Below, piece by piece: positions 8,486 to 17,921 of a DNA stretch of 38,624 nucleotides. The position numbers and the translations under genes were made by a program. Origin of the DNA: Acidilobaceae archaeon (GTDB taxonomy: Archaea > Thermoproteota > Thermoprotei_A > Sulfolobales > Acidilobaceae); contig JAPYWV010000005.1 in the NCBI GenBank assembly GCA_028276165.1, positions 1 to 38,624 of the forward strand, read 5' to 3'. How positions within the stretch are numbered: position 1 is the first letter of the stretch; every line of letters begins with the position of its first letter. The notes beneath the pieces are model-generated. The model was given only the letters and a program-made list of their open reading frames with translations, was not told the origin of the DNA and made no database searches.

Positions 8486-11203
8486 GTGGTGTCTTTGCGC
8501 GAGGTCATAGAGGCTCTCAGGAGGGAGATGGACACATACGCTGGTAGGGCATCCTACCTAGCTTTAAGGGATATCAGTAGGGTTGGTTTAGGTGAGCTCG
8601 AAGTCCTACCGTACTCCATAAGAGTTCTACTGGAGAACGTCTTAAGACACTATGATGGGTTCACTGTTAGAGATGTAGATGTTGAGAGTGTAGCTAACTG
8701 GGCTAGGTATGCTGGTAGAAGGGAGGTTCCATTCTACCCTGAGAGGGTTATACTACAGGATTTAACAGGTATATCTGTAATCCAGGACTTTGCTATCATG
8801 AGGGAGGTTGTTGCAAAGCTAGGTGGTGACCCTTCGATAGTGAATCCAGCTATCCCCGTTGACCTCGTTATAGATCATAGCATCCAGGTGGACTACTACG
8901 GTACTAGTTATGCTCTAGAGCTTAACAAGAGGAAGGAGTATGAGAGGAATAGGGAGAGGTATTCTCTGATAAAGTGGGCTCAGAGGGCCTTTAAGAACTT
9001 TAGGGTTGTGCCGCCAGGCAAGGGCATAATACACCAGGTTAACCTAGAATACCTATCGAAGGTCGTCATAGTAGGGGATTTCAGGGGAGGTCTTTGGGCC
9101 TACCCTGATAGCCTTCTAGGCACAGATAGCCATACACCTATGGTCAACGGCCTCGGGGTCTTCGGCTGGGGTGTTGGTGGTATTGAGGCTGAGGCCGTCA
9201 TACTAGGTGAGCCTAACTACATACTCCTACCCGAGGTTGTAGGTGTTAGGCTTGTAGGAGAGCTTAGACCAGGGGTTACAGCTACGGATCTAGTCCTATA
9301 CGTTACGGAGAAGCTTAGGAGGAAGGGTGTTGTAGGTAAGTTCGTGGAGTTCATAGGCCCTGGTGTTAAGAAGCTTAGTGTACCAGATAGAGCTACTATA
9401 GCGAACATGGCCCCGGAGTACGGTGCTACGATGGGCTACTTCCCGGTGGACGAGGTTACCATAAGATACCTTCAGGTCACCGGTAGAAGCCCTGAGCATG
9501 TCAAGCTTGTGGAGCTCTACACGAAGACTGTAGGTTTATGGTATGATCTCGGGGACCCGGAGCCTAGGTATAGTGAGGTGGTGGAAATAGATCTAGCCGA
9601 TGTGGATCACAGCATAGCCGGGCCTGCTAACCCAGAGGATAGGATACCCTTATCGGAGGCTAAGAGGAGGTTGGAGGAGCTCATAGAGGATTACGTTAGA
9701 TCGAGGAATAGGGCTAGGACAACGGTGACAGTCTCGTTCAACGGTGTCGATGCTAGACTCCAGGACGGGTTTATAGCAATAGCATCTCTAACAAGCTGTA
9801 CTAACACCAGCAACCCAGCTCTCATGATAGCAGCAGGCCTCCTAGCTAGAAAGGCTGTTGAGAGGGGTTTAACGGTTAAACCATGGGTTAAGACTAGTAA
9901 CGCTCCAGGTAGTAGGGTTGTAGTGGAGCTCTGGCGTAAACTAGGGCTCCTACCATACCTTGAAGCCCTCCGGTTCCACGTAGTAGGCTTTGGTTGTACA
10001 ACGTGTATAGGTAACAGCGGCCCCCTACCAAAGCCTGTGGAGGAGGTGTTAAGGAAATCCGATGTCTACGCTGTAGCAGTCCTAAGCGGTAATAGGAACT
10101 TCGCCGGCAGGATACACCCTCTAACCAAAGCTAGCTTCCTAGCGAGCCCACCACTGGTAGTAGCGTATGCTATAGCAGGCCGCGTAGACGTAGACTTCGA
10201 TAGGGAGCCTTTAGGCTTAGACCCGAACGGTAACCCCGTATACCTAAGGGACATATGGCCTAGCCAGGAGGAGGTTAACAAGGCTATGGAGGAGGCCCTG
10301 GACCCCGAGCTCTTCAGGGAGAAGTACAAGGACATATTCATAGGGGATGAGTACTGGGAGAAGCTGGAAGCCCCCACAGGGGACCTCTACGAGTGGGATG
10401 AGAGAAGCTATATGATTAGGAGACTACCGTTCCTAGACGATTTCACCCTCGAACCCCAACCGTTAAGGGATATAAGGGGTGCTAGGGTCCTAGTAAGAGC
10501 ACCTGATAGGACTAACACAGACCACATAAGCCCAGCTGGTAGGATAAGCTCGACATCGAAAGCTGGGGAGTTCTTGAAGGAGAAGTTCGGGGTGGATCCT
10601 GAGAGGCTCGGTCTAACATTCGGTAGCCTTAGAGGTAACCCTGAGGTCATGGCCCGTGGTACATTCGATAGCCCGGGCTTCAGGAACATGCTTGTAAAGG
10701 ATAGGGCTGGAGGGTGGACCGTATACTGGCCTAAAGGTGAGGTAGTACACGTGTACGATGCTGCAATGGCGTACAGGGAGGCGGGGATCCCGGTCATAGT
10801 GCTAGCTGGGAAGCAGTACGGTACAGGTAGTAGTAGGGATTGGGCTGCAAGAGGCCCCTATCTCCTAGGCGTTAAAGCTGTTATAGCTGAAAGCTACGAG
10901 AGGATACATAGGAGTAACCTAGTATGCATGGGCATACTACCACTAGAGTTCATGGAGGGGGAGAATGCTGAAAAACTAGGGCTGGATGGGAGCGAGGAAT
11001 ACGATATAATAGGCATAGAGGAGGGCCTATACCCGGGCAAGATACTAACAGTAAGAGCTAGAAAGCCTGATGGGAGGATCATAGAGTTCAAGGTTAAAGC
11101 AAGGCTGGACACACCAGTCGAGGTAGAGTACTATAAGCACGGGGGTATAATGAAGTATGTGCTAAGGAAAATACTCAGGAGAAACCCCAAGACCACGCCC
11201 TGA
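8486..11203 (+). CDS. acnA: Aconitate hydratase (AcnA type)
   Basis: 905 aa; VDLVIDHSIQVDYYG, LGTDSHTPMVNGLGVFGWGVGGIEAEA, SLTSCTNTSNP, GFGCTTCIGNSGPL, GKQYGTGSSRDWAARG. Confidence 0.96.
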   Translation: MVSLREVIEALRREMDTYAGRASYLALRDISRVGLGELEVLPYSIRVLLENVLRHYDGFTVRDVDVESVANWARYAGRREVPFYPERVILQDLTGISVIQDFAIMREVVAKLGGDPSIVNPAIPVDLVIDHSIQVDYYGTSYALELNKRKEYERNRERYSLIKWAQRAFKNFRVVPPGKGIIHQVNLEYLSKVVIVGDFRGGLWAYPDSLLGTDSHTPMVNGLGVFGWGVGGIEAEAVILGEPNYILLPEVVGVRLVGELRPGVTATDLVLYVTEKLRRKGVVGKFVEFIGPGVKKLSVPDRATIANMAPEYGATMGYFPVDEVTIRYLQVTGRSPEHVKLVELYTKTVGLWYDLGDPEPRYSEVVEIDLADVDHSIAGPANPEDRIPLSEAKRRLEELIEDYVRSRNRARTTVTVSFNGVDARLQDGFIAIASLTSCTNTSNPALMIAAGLLARKAVERGLTVKPWVKTSNAPGSRVVVELWRKLGLLPYLEALRFHVVGFGCTTCIGNSGPLPKPVEEVLRKSDVYAVAVLSGNRNFAGRIHPLTKASFLASPPLVVAYAIAGRVDVDFDREPLGLDPNGNPVYLRDIWPSQEEVNKAMEEALDPELFREKYKDIFIGDEYWEKLEAPTGDLYEWDERSYMIRRLPFLDDFTLEPQPLRDIRGARVLVRAPDRTNTDHISPAGRISSTSKAGEFLKEKFGVDPERLGLTFGSLRGNPEVMARGTFDSPGFRNMLVKDRAGGWTVYWPKGEVVHVYDAAMAYREAGIPVIVLAGKQYGTGSSRDWAARGPYLLGVKAVIAESYERIHRSNLVCMGILPLEFMEGENAEKLGLDGSEEYDIIGIEEGLYPGKILTVRARKPDGRIIEFKVKARLDTPVEVEYYKHGGIMKYVLRKILRRNPKTTP

Positions 11204-11261
11204 AACGCTATTGAAGCCGGCTCTCACACCTGAAACCTCTCTCTTAAGAGCGGGTGGGGGA

Positions 11262-11699
11262 TCACCAGTACTCTGCTCTCACACTTTCTCGAATCACATC
11301 GGGTGGGTCGTCTCTATACCTCCATAAACCTCTCGCTATACCCACCAACTGTATGCCTAAAGCTTCTGCAAGAGCATCCGATATAAGAACTTCTCTTTCA
11401 CCCTCGGATACGGCTACATTAACCTCCTCTACCCTCTTACACACATCCACTAGATGAACACTTACAGCTTTAGGGGAGAAGATGAGGTGGTAGAATCCAA
11501 AGGGGGTCTCGTAGACCATAACCCTAGCTCGTGGGGGTTTAAGGCTTATGCCCATGAACTCAGCAAGCCTCCTAGGTAGTAGGATCTCAGGCTCCTCAAC
11601 CTCATATCCTGTGTTGACAAGAGCTGCCGTTAAGACCTCGACGTTAGTATCAAGAGATCTTATTAAAAGTCTAACGCGGACCGCCATACTAGCCACCAT
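11262..11699 (-). CDS. Conserved hypothetical; possible retropepsin-like fold with NTG in place of DTG
   Basis: AALVNTGYEVEEPEILLPRRLAEFMGI ... EVLISDALAEALGIQLVG resembles clan AA aspartic protease layout. Confidence 0.5.
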   Translation of the reverse strand: MVASMAVRVRLLIRSLDTNVEVLTAALVNTGYEVEEPEILLPRRLAEFMGISLKPPRARVMVYETPFGFYHLIFSPKAVSVHLVDVCKRVEEVNVAVSEGEREVLISDALAEALGIQLVGIARGLWRYRDDPPDVIRESVRAEYW

Positions 11700-11826
11700 T
11701 AACCCTTCTAAGCCTAGCTAGCTTTGGTAGCCTAGCTTTCCTGAGGAGCCCGAATCGTTTCAAGAACGTTCCACCCATCGTAGGGGTAGTTTGGGGGACT
11801 AATAACGTTTTCAATCACTGTTTCCT

Positions 11827-13212
11827 TCATCTAGACCTTCCTGCTAGAATTTCCTTTAGCTCCCTTCTACTCAGCGTTCTTGCAGGTTTCTCCGGTATTA
11901 TACCTTGAGGTCTTAGGTATAAAACTAATATTATAACCATGCCTAAGAATATCTTGGGTAGTAGGGCTTGAACGTAGACTATATTTGATATGATGTGGTG
12001 GATTGAGACAGCTAGTATTAGGGTTGAACCCATGAATCCGGTTAACCCTATAATCGTGTATGTTGCTAGCCTCCTCACAAGACCGGTTTTCGCCCTCCAC
12101 CGGAGGGCTAGGAGTATGATTATGAGTGCTGTTGATGAGAGGATTAGGGGTACTGCTAGCCTTGATATGACATCGAGGATTGGCACCATAGCTTGGAAGA
12201 CGCTCGGGGTGTAGTAGTATATTAGCCTCTGCCCCACGTATATGGTTATAGCTCCTAGCACTACACCCCAGTTGTTAGCCATCCCACCTAGTATCATCAT
12301 AGCCCATGGGACGAACGTCCACGTGAACCTATCATATGTTGAAGCTACAACAGGGGTACGAATGGTAGCGTAGAGGACCCCTGCTATCGAGGCTATCATA
12401 GCCCCCACGGCCATGACCTTCAACCTAGTTAGAGGGACATCCCTACCGAACGTTGCTATAACTAGATCGTCATCCCTCATAGCCCTCAACACCCTCCCCA
12501 TAGGGCTATTAGCAATTCTCTCAGCATACACAAAGGTTAGGAGTAGGACTAACAGGCTTACAATCAAAGCTATCATTAGATCAGAGCTTATACCAGGAGG
12601 TGTTATAGGTTTGACAGCACCCTCTAGGACAGTAGGCCACGGTTTCACAACATAAGCTCCGTTGGGCCCCCCCACGAGGAAGTCTGTTTGGGCGAATATA
12701 ACCATTACCATCATCTCACTAAACGCTAGTAGGACTATCGCCAGGTAATCCTCCTTCAACCTTACGGCTGCAAAACTAGCTATGATGCCCATCAGGGCCC
12801 CTAGTATGATAGCTGCTCCGAGGACTGTTACAAGCAGGATCATGGATAGGATTAAATCCTGTGATATGATCTCCTCCATCTCGGGGGCCGCCACCCTGTT
12901 AACCATAGGATCTCCAGCTACGCCATACAATAGTATGTCCTTGAAACTACCATTATACGTTTTAGCTATGAGTAGGTGGGCCCTACTAAGCCTGTCGATG
13001 AAACCTGGATCCACAATACTGGTTAGGAGTAAAGCCACCCTAGTACCTATCCCTGCTAGGCTAAAAGCACCTATGAAGACGAAGAGGGCCATCCCGAAGT
13101 TGGGTATCCCAGCGTAACCGGCCATCAGGTTTAAGGCTAGAACGACTATAAGTATCACTGTTACATCCAGCAGGTCTGCTAAAGTGAATATTCTAAGGAG
13201 CTCTTCGATCAC
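11827..13212 (-). CDS. livM: Branched-chain amino-acid ABC transporter permease, LivM-like
   Basis: GYAGIPNFG, LLAFSEMMVMVIF, ANSPMGRVLRAMRDDDLVIATFGRDV; next to livH/livF/livG/livK. Confidence 0.9.
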   Translation of the reverse strand: MIEELLRIFTLADLLDVTVILIVVLALNLMAGYAGIPNFGMALFVFIGAFSLAGIGTRVALLLTSIVDPGFIDRLSRAHLLIAKTYNGSFKDILLYGVAGDPMVNRVAAPEMEEIISQDLILSMILLVTVLGAAIILGALMGIIASFAAVRLKEDYLAIVLLAFSEMMVMVIFAQTDFLVGGPNGAYVVKPWPTVLEGAVKPITPPGISSDLMIALIVSLLVLLLTFVYAERIANSPMGRVLRAMRDDDLVIATFGRDVPLTRLKVMAVGAMIASIAGVLYATIRTPVVASTYDRFTWTFVPWAMMILGGMANNWGVVLGAITIYVGQRLIYYYTPSVFQAMVPILDVISRLAVPLILSSTALIIILLALRWRAKTGLVRRLATYTIIGLTGFMGSTLILAVSIHHIISNIVYVQALLPKIFLGMVIILVLYLRPQGIIPEKPARTLSRRELKEILAGRSR

Positions 13213-14270
13213 TTCAACCCACCTCTAGCCAGTAAACCTCTAAAGTTGATACCTGCAAGCCCTTGGGGTGCTACGAGCAACACCACGATAACTATAATTA
13301 GGCTGAAGAACCTCTGATACTGTGTTAAAGTTACTGTCACCGTGAGAGTTACCGTGAGACCAAGCATGTTTAGCAGTTGTTGTAATAGGTTTAGCAGTAG
13401 TTGTAGTAAGTTCTGTGTTATCACCAACCCTACTGTTTCAGCAAGGCCTATCAGGAACCCGCCTACCAGGGCTCCATATACGCTCCCAAGACCGCCTAGT
13501 ATGCTTCCAGCAAATATACTGACTATTATGAAGTACGCTGTCTCAGGCTTATAACTTTCAATCATGAAAGCCCATAGTGCTCCAGAGGCGCCGGCCAGGC
13601 CTCCAGCTAGAAACCATGAGACCATGTAGGCTAGGTCAACGTTTATACCTAGAACCCTAGCTAGGTCAGGATTCTCTATAGAGGCCCTCAGAGAGACGCC
13701 AAACTTGGTCCTTGTAAGGAACATGTGTAAAGCTACAGCTAGTGTGATTGCCACAAGTGGTAGGAGTAACCTGCTAAAACTGGTGTTAACACCAGCCAGT
13801 GTCACGCCTACATCGAAGCCCTTTAGCGGGGCGTCCATAAGCCTGCTAAGATTCTTCGCTGGTACAATGTAAAGTGTTAGGGAGAGCACGTTGTAGAGGA
13901 TCATGTCGAAAGCTAACGTAGCTATCATAAGCCCTATGATACCCATACCTCTTCTAGCCAACGGTCTTAGCACTAACAGGTACTCGGCTAACGCTACTAA
14001 TCCTACAATGATGAAGGCTAGTATTGGTGCTAGGAGGTAGAGGGTGGCATACTGTACCACGCACCCATGGCATCTAACCGGGTGTAGGCTGTAGTAGATT
14101 CTATCGAGCAGGAATAGGGTTACAGTTGCGCCGGTGATAGCTAATGTTGCATGCGCGAAGTTAGGAACCTTGGTCACCATGTAGGTTAATGTTAGGCCTA
14201 TGCAGAGTAACGCTAGCACCGATCCATACGCTATCGAGTAGACGAGGAACTCGGGGCTTGGTAGCACCAC
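13209..14270 (-). CDS. livH: Branched-chain amino-acid ABC transporter permease, LivH-like
   Basis: RTKFGVSLRASIENPDLARVLGI, FAGSILGGLGSVYGALVGGFLIGLAET; overlaps livM. Confidence 0.9.
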   Translation of the reverse strand: MVLPSPEFLVYSIAYGSVLALLCIGLTLTYMVTKVPNFAHATLAITGATVTLFLLDRIYYSLHPVRCHGCVVQYATLYLLAPILAFIIVGLVALAEYLLVLRPLARRGMGIIGLMIATLAFDMILYNVLSLTLYIVPAKNLSRLMDAPLKGFDVGVTLAGVNTSFSRLLLPLVAITLAVALHMFLTRTKFGVSLRASIENPDLARVLGINVDLAYMVSWFLAGGLAGASGALWAFMIESYKPETAYFIIVSIFAGSILGGLGSVYGALVGGFLIGLAETVGLVITQNLLQLLLNLLQQLLNMLGLTVTLTVTVTLTQYQRFFSLIIVIVVLLVAPQGLAGINFRGLLARGGLK

Positions 14271-14276
14271 AAGCTA

Positions 14277-15002
14277 TCACCTTAACCCTAGATACCTCCT
14301 CCCAAGCTCGGCATCCTGTAGTAGGCTCCTAGCAGGTCCCTCATAGGCTACCCTACCGCTAACCATGAGCAGGGCCCTATCACCCATCTCAAGCGCTGCT
14401 CTAGCGTTCTGCTCGACCAGGATAACCGTTATGCCCATTTCATCCCTCAATATTGACACCTTCTTGAGTAGATCCCTAGCTACAACGGGGGCTAGGTTGG
14501 CTGTAGGCTCGTCGAGCATTATTATGCTAGGCCTCCTAACCAGGGTCATGGCTAGTGCTAGCATCTGCCTCTCACCACCACTAAGACTCTTAGCCTTATA
14601 GTCTAGCTTGTTCCTCAACACAGGGTATATTTTTAAAACCTCCTCAACCCTATCCCTGGCCTCGCTCTCCTTCAAAGTGTATGTGGCCATCATGAGGTTT
14701 TCCCTCACAGTTAGCTCTGAGAAGACGTTATCGGTTTGTGGTAGGTACGCTATCCCCATCCTAGCCTTGACGTGGGGTGGGAGCTTTGTTACATCCTTAC
14801 CCATATAGCTTATGCTCCCCGAGTATATGGTTGTAAGACCGAATATCGACTTTAGAAGGGTGCTCTTACCACTACCATTAGGTCCTACAATGACGAAGAT
14901 CTCGTTCCTATAGACGTTAAAGCTTACATCGAATACAACCTGGAACTTACCGTAGCCTGAGTTGAGGGAGTTTACAGCTAGTATCGGTTGATCCAACATC
15001 AC
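14277..15002 (-). CDS. livF: Branched-chain amino-acid ABC transporter ATPase, LivF-like
   Basis: GPNGSGKSTLLKSIFGL, LSGGERQMLALAMTLVRRPSIIMLDEPTANLAP. Confidence 0.92.
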   Translation of the reverse strand: MMLDQPILAVNSLNSGYGKFQVVFDVSFNVYRNEIFVIVGPNGSGKSTLLKSIFGLTTIYSGSISYMGKDVTKLPPHVKARMGIAYLPQTDNVFSELTVRENLMMATYTLKESEARDRVEEVLKIYPVLRNKLDYKAKSLSGGERQMLALAMTLVRRPSIIMLDEPTANLAPVVARDLLKKVSILRDEMGITVILVEQNARAALEMGDRALLMVSGRVAYEGPARSLLQDAELGRRYLGLR

Positions 15003-15802
15003 CCACCCAGGTAGCTCTCGATAACCCTTGGATCTTCGAGTACGGAGCGTGGATCACCGTGAGCTATAACCCTACCTAGGTGCATTGCGTAAGCGTAGTC
15101 CGCGTACTCAACAGCTATATCGAGTCTATGCTCGACAATTAGAAATGTTACACCCTCACTTACACTCACCTTCTTTATGAATGAGAGGATTTCGTGCGCT
15201 AAGGTTGGGTTAACACCGGCCACAGGCTCATCCATTATAATGAGTTTAGGCTTATAGGGCATAAGGGCCCTGCTGATCTCAAGAAGCTTCATCTGACCAC
15301 CACTGAGCTCCCTAGGCCTCCTATCACCAATACTACCCAACTGCTCTCTCAGGTTTAAACGATCTAGGTGGTCTAGAGCATCCTCATGCGATCTCCTCTC
15401 AAAACCATACCATAAACTCCTAATAAGCCCTCGTACCAAGCTCTCCCCAGGGTTACCATGCCTACCTACAACTGTGTTCTCTAGTATGGAGAGGTTCTGG
15501 AACAACCTTGGAATCTGGAAAGTCCTAACAATGCCCAACCTAAACCTCTCGTGAGCTCCCATATCAGTTATATCGATACCCTCGAAGACGATTCTACCAC
15601 TATCAGGTCTGAGAACACCTGTAATCACGTTAATCAAGGTCGTCTTACCACTACCATTAGGGCCAATGAGTAGTGTAACCTTACCACGTGGAACGACAAG
15701 ATCAACTCCATCCAAAGCCTTAAGGCTACCAAAGTACTTTGAAACACCCCTAACCTCAAGTATAGGTTCAAGAGGCCCGATTAATGCAAACCACCTCCCC
15801 AT
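14999..15802 (-). CDS. livG: Branched-chain amino-acid ABC transporter ATPase, LivG-like
   Basis: GPNGSGKTTLINVITGVLRPDSG, LSGGQMKLLEISRALMPYKPKLIIMDEPVAGVNP. Confidence 0.92.
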   Translation of the reverse strand: MGRWFALIGPLEPILEVRGVSKYFGSLKALDGVDLVVPRGKVTLLIGPNGSGKTTLINVITGVLRPDSGRIVFEGIDITDMGAHERFRLGIVRTFQIPRLFQNLSILENTVVGRHGNPGESLVRGLIRSLWYGFERRSHEDALDHLDRLNLREQLGSIGDRRPRELSGGQMKLLEISRALMPYKPKLIIMDEPVAGVNPTLAHEILSFIKKVSVSEGVTFLIVEHRLDIAVEYADYAYAMHLGRVIAHGDPRSVLEDPRVIESYLGG

Positions 15803-15858
15803 CTAAGAGGAGGGTAAAAAGGGGAAAAACCTAAAAGCTTTAAGGTGGGAATGAGATC

Positions 15859-17361
15859 TTACCTCCTTAACAAGTAGTATGCTATAGCGGCAACAACTAT
15901 CACTATTACCACTATGGCTGCTATGAGTGCGGGGCTAACACCGGGAGCTGGTGTTGTAGGTGTAGGTGTCGGCGTAGGTGTGGGTGTTGTAGCTAAAGGA
16001 GCTGGTGTTGTAGGTGTAGGTGTTGTTGCGGGTGCTGGTTTAGGTGGTGGAGAGAACTTCGGTAGTGCTGTTGGTAGCGTTGCAGGCCTCTCAGCGAATG
16101 GGTCCTTCTCAACTTTTACTATCGTATCTTTAGCGAAGTCGTAGAGCTCCACCATCCTCCACTCAATCTTACCTCCTACCATTACTGGTGCGAATATAGC
16201 GTAATCGCTTCCAGCCCTATCACCATACTCGTTCAACTTTATCTTCCCAGTAGCCCCCTCGTACGTCTCCAGGACCTTCCATATCATATCAGCAACCTTA
16301 TCTACATCCTCCGGGCCTCCAGCATAGGCTATAGCTAGGGCTAGGACCCATAGGCAGTCATAGCTTATAAACGAGTAGGGGTCAGGGGAGTATCCAACCC
16401 TATCCCTTACAGTCCAGTAAACCCTAACAGCTATATCTGTTGCAGCGAAGGTAATAGTATTCTTCCAGACAACACTAGCAGCAAACCTGGAGGCAACAGG
16501 GTCCTCTAACAGCTTAGCGCTAAGAGCTGTACCATCACTACCATACCATTTAACCTTACCCAGCTCTTCAAACTTAGATGCTTCGACCAGAAAGCTTACA
16601 CCCTCCTCGAACGATACAAGTTCGATAGCTACCTTTGAAGGCTCGATTGCCCGCGTTAACTCTCCAACCTTGGCTCTCACAGTCTCAACTAAGGCTCCAA
16701 ACGCTGGAGCCTTGGGATCGTATGGAATGGTGTCTACAATTGTTATACCGAACTCTTTTGCATAAGCTTTTATGAAATCAGCTAGCCCTTTACCCCAATC
16801 ATCGTTCCTATAGACTATTATGACGTGCGTAACTCCATCCTTCTTATATAGCATGTTTAGAACTCTACCCTGGAAGTCGTCTGGCGGTGGGAACCTGAAT
16901 ACTGTGTCTTTGATTGCTAGTGCTGGTGATGTTGATGAGGGGCTTATGACGACAGCCTTATACCCAGCTTTTATATCGGCTATAAGCTCCTTTAGCTCAC
17001 CACTACTCATAGGCCCTAGGAAGTATCTAACACCAGCACCATGTAGTGCTCTGAATAGGCTTTTAGCGGTATCTGGCTTAGTCTCGCTATCCCTAATTTC
17101 AAGCTTAAACCTCCACGGGTAACCGTTATCTGCAAACCACTTATTAACATCCTCTAGAGCTATCTTCAGAGCCTCAACGTTAGCCTTACCAAACGTTGCT
17201 AGATCCCCTGTGAGCGGGTAGAGAGCCCCTATTGTTATCTCTCTAACCTGTTGAGCTGAGGATGGAATCGCTAGAGGTGTTATGACACCTAGGAGTAGTA
17301 ATGCTAGGAGGACTGTGGAAGCTATCCTAACAGGGTTGACGTTCATACTACCACCCCACAC
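15859..17361 (-). CDS. livK: Branched-chain amino-acid ABC transporter substrate-binding protein, membrane anchored via Thr/Pro linker and C-terminal TM
   Basis: ITIGALYPLTGDLATFGKANVEALKIALEDVN; TPTPTPTPTTPAP linker then ALIAAIVVIVIVVAAIAYYLLRR. Confidence 0.9.
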   Translation of the reverse strand: MWGGSMNVNPVRIASTVLLALLLLGVITPLAIPSSAQQVREITIGALYPLTGDLATFGKANVEALKIALEDVNKWFADNGYPWRFKLEIRDSETKPDTAKSLFRALHGAGVRYFLGPMSSGELKELIADIKAGYKAVVISPSSTSPALAIKDTVFRFPPPDDFQGRVLNMLYKKDGVTHVIIVYRNDDWGKGLADFIKAYAKEFGITIVDTIPYDPKAPAFGALVETVRAKVGELTRAIEPSKVAIELVSFEEGVSFLVEASKFEELGKVKWYGSDGTALSAKLLEDPVASRFAASVVWKNTITFAATDIAVRVYWTVRDRVGYSPDPYSFISYDCLWVLALAIAYAGGPEDVDKVADMIWKVLETYEGATGKIKLNEYGDRAGSDYAIFAPVMVGGKIEWRMVELYDFAKDTIVKVEKDPFAERPATLPTALPKFSPPPKPAPATTPTPTTPAPLATTPTPTPTPTPTTPAPGVSPALIAAIVVIVIVVAAIAYYLLRR

Positions 17362-17609
17362 TAGGTTCTACAATAGTAGGCTATGAACCTCCCTTTTAAG
17401 CTTTACTATTGAAGTGGATTATTAAGGTTGATAACCTCTGAGAGCAGTATAAGTTACGGCGATGAGAGGCGCCGGGTTAGCGGATAGCCTTGGATGAAGA
17501 TATCACGGACCATTCGAGCCACACCATACTATAGGTAGCTGTAAACATCAACATATATACCAAATTTTTAATTTTAAGGTGTAAAAGTATCTAGGGATGG
17601 TGAGGGGAG

Positions 17610-17921
17610 GTGGGTGTAGGCACGTACCTAGGCTACATCGGGGGAGTTCTAGCTGTAATCTCCGGAGCTGTTAGCGTTATAACCCAAAAGCCCCTTATCA
17701 CCCATCTCACTGGCATATCGCTCATCGAAGGCGGTATTCTGCTGGTGACAGGAGTTATAGCTATCATAGGGGGTTTGATAGCGTTATACTACTCGTATAG
17801 AGGCAATGGTCTGTACGTGATCGTGGGCGGTATACTAGGTCTTATAGCTCCATGCGTGCTCTCCATACTAGCTATTATAGGAGGTTACCTTATGCTAAGG
17901 GAGGGGGCTAAGGGAGGATAG
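17610..17921 (+). CDS. Small membrane protein, 103 aa
   Basis: Gly-rich hydrophobic segments (IGGVLAVISGAVSVI, GGILLVTGVIAIIGGLIALYYSY). Confidence 0.6.
   Translation: MGVGTYLGYIGGVLAVISGAVSVITQKPLITHLTGISLIEGGILLVTGVIAIIGGLIALYYSYRGNGLYVIVGGILGLIAPCVLSILAIIGGYLMLREGAKGG

Noticed and set aside
15914-16144. ORF on + encoding a Gly/Val repeat protein
   Set aside because: Antisense to the Thr/Pro-rich linker of the substrate-binding protein; composition artefact.
17455-17525. C/D-box-like sRNA (gcgatgagagg ... ggatgaag)
   Set aside because: C-like boxes present but no credible D/D' boxes at proper spacing.
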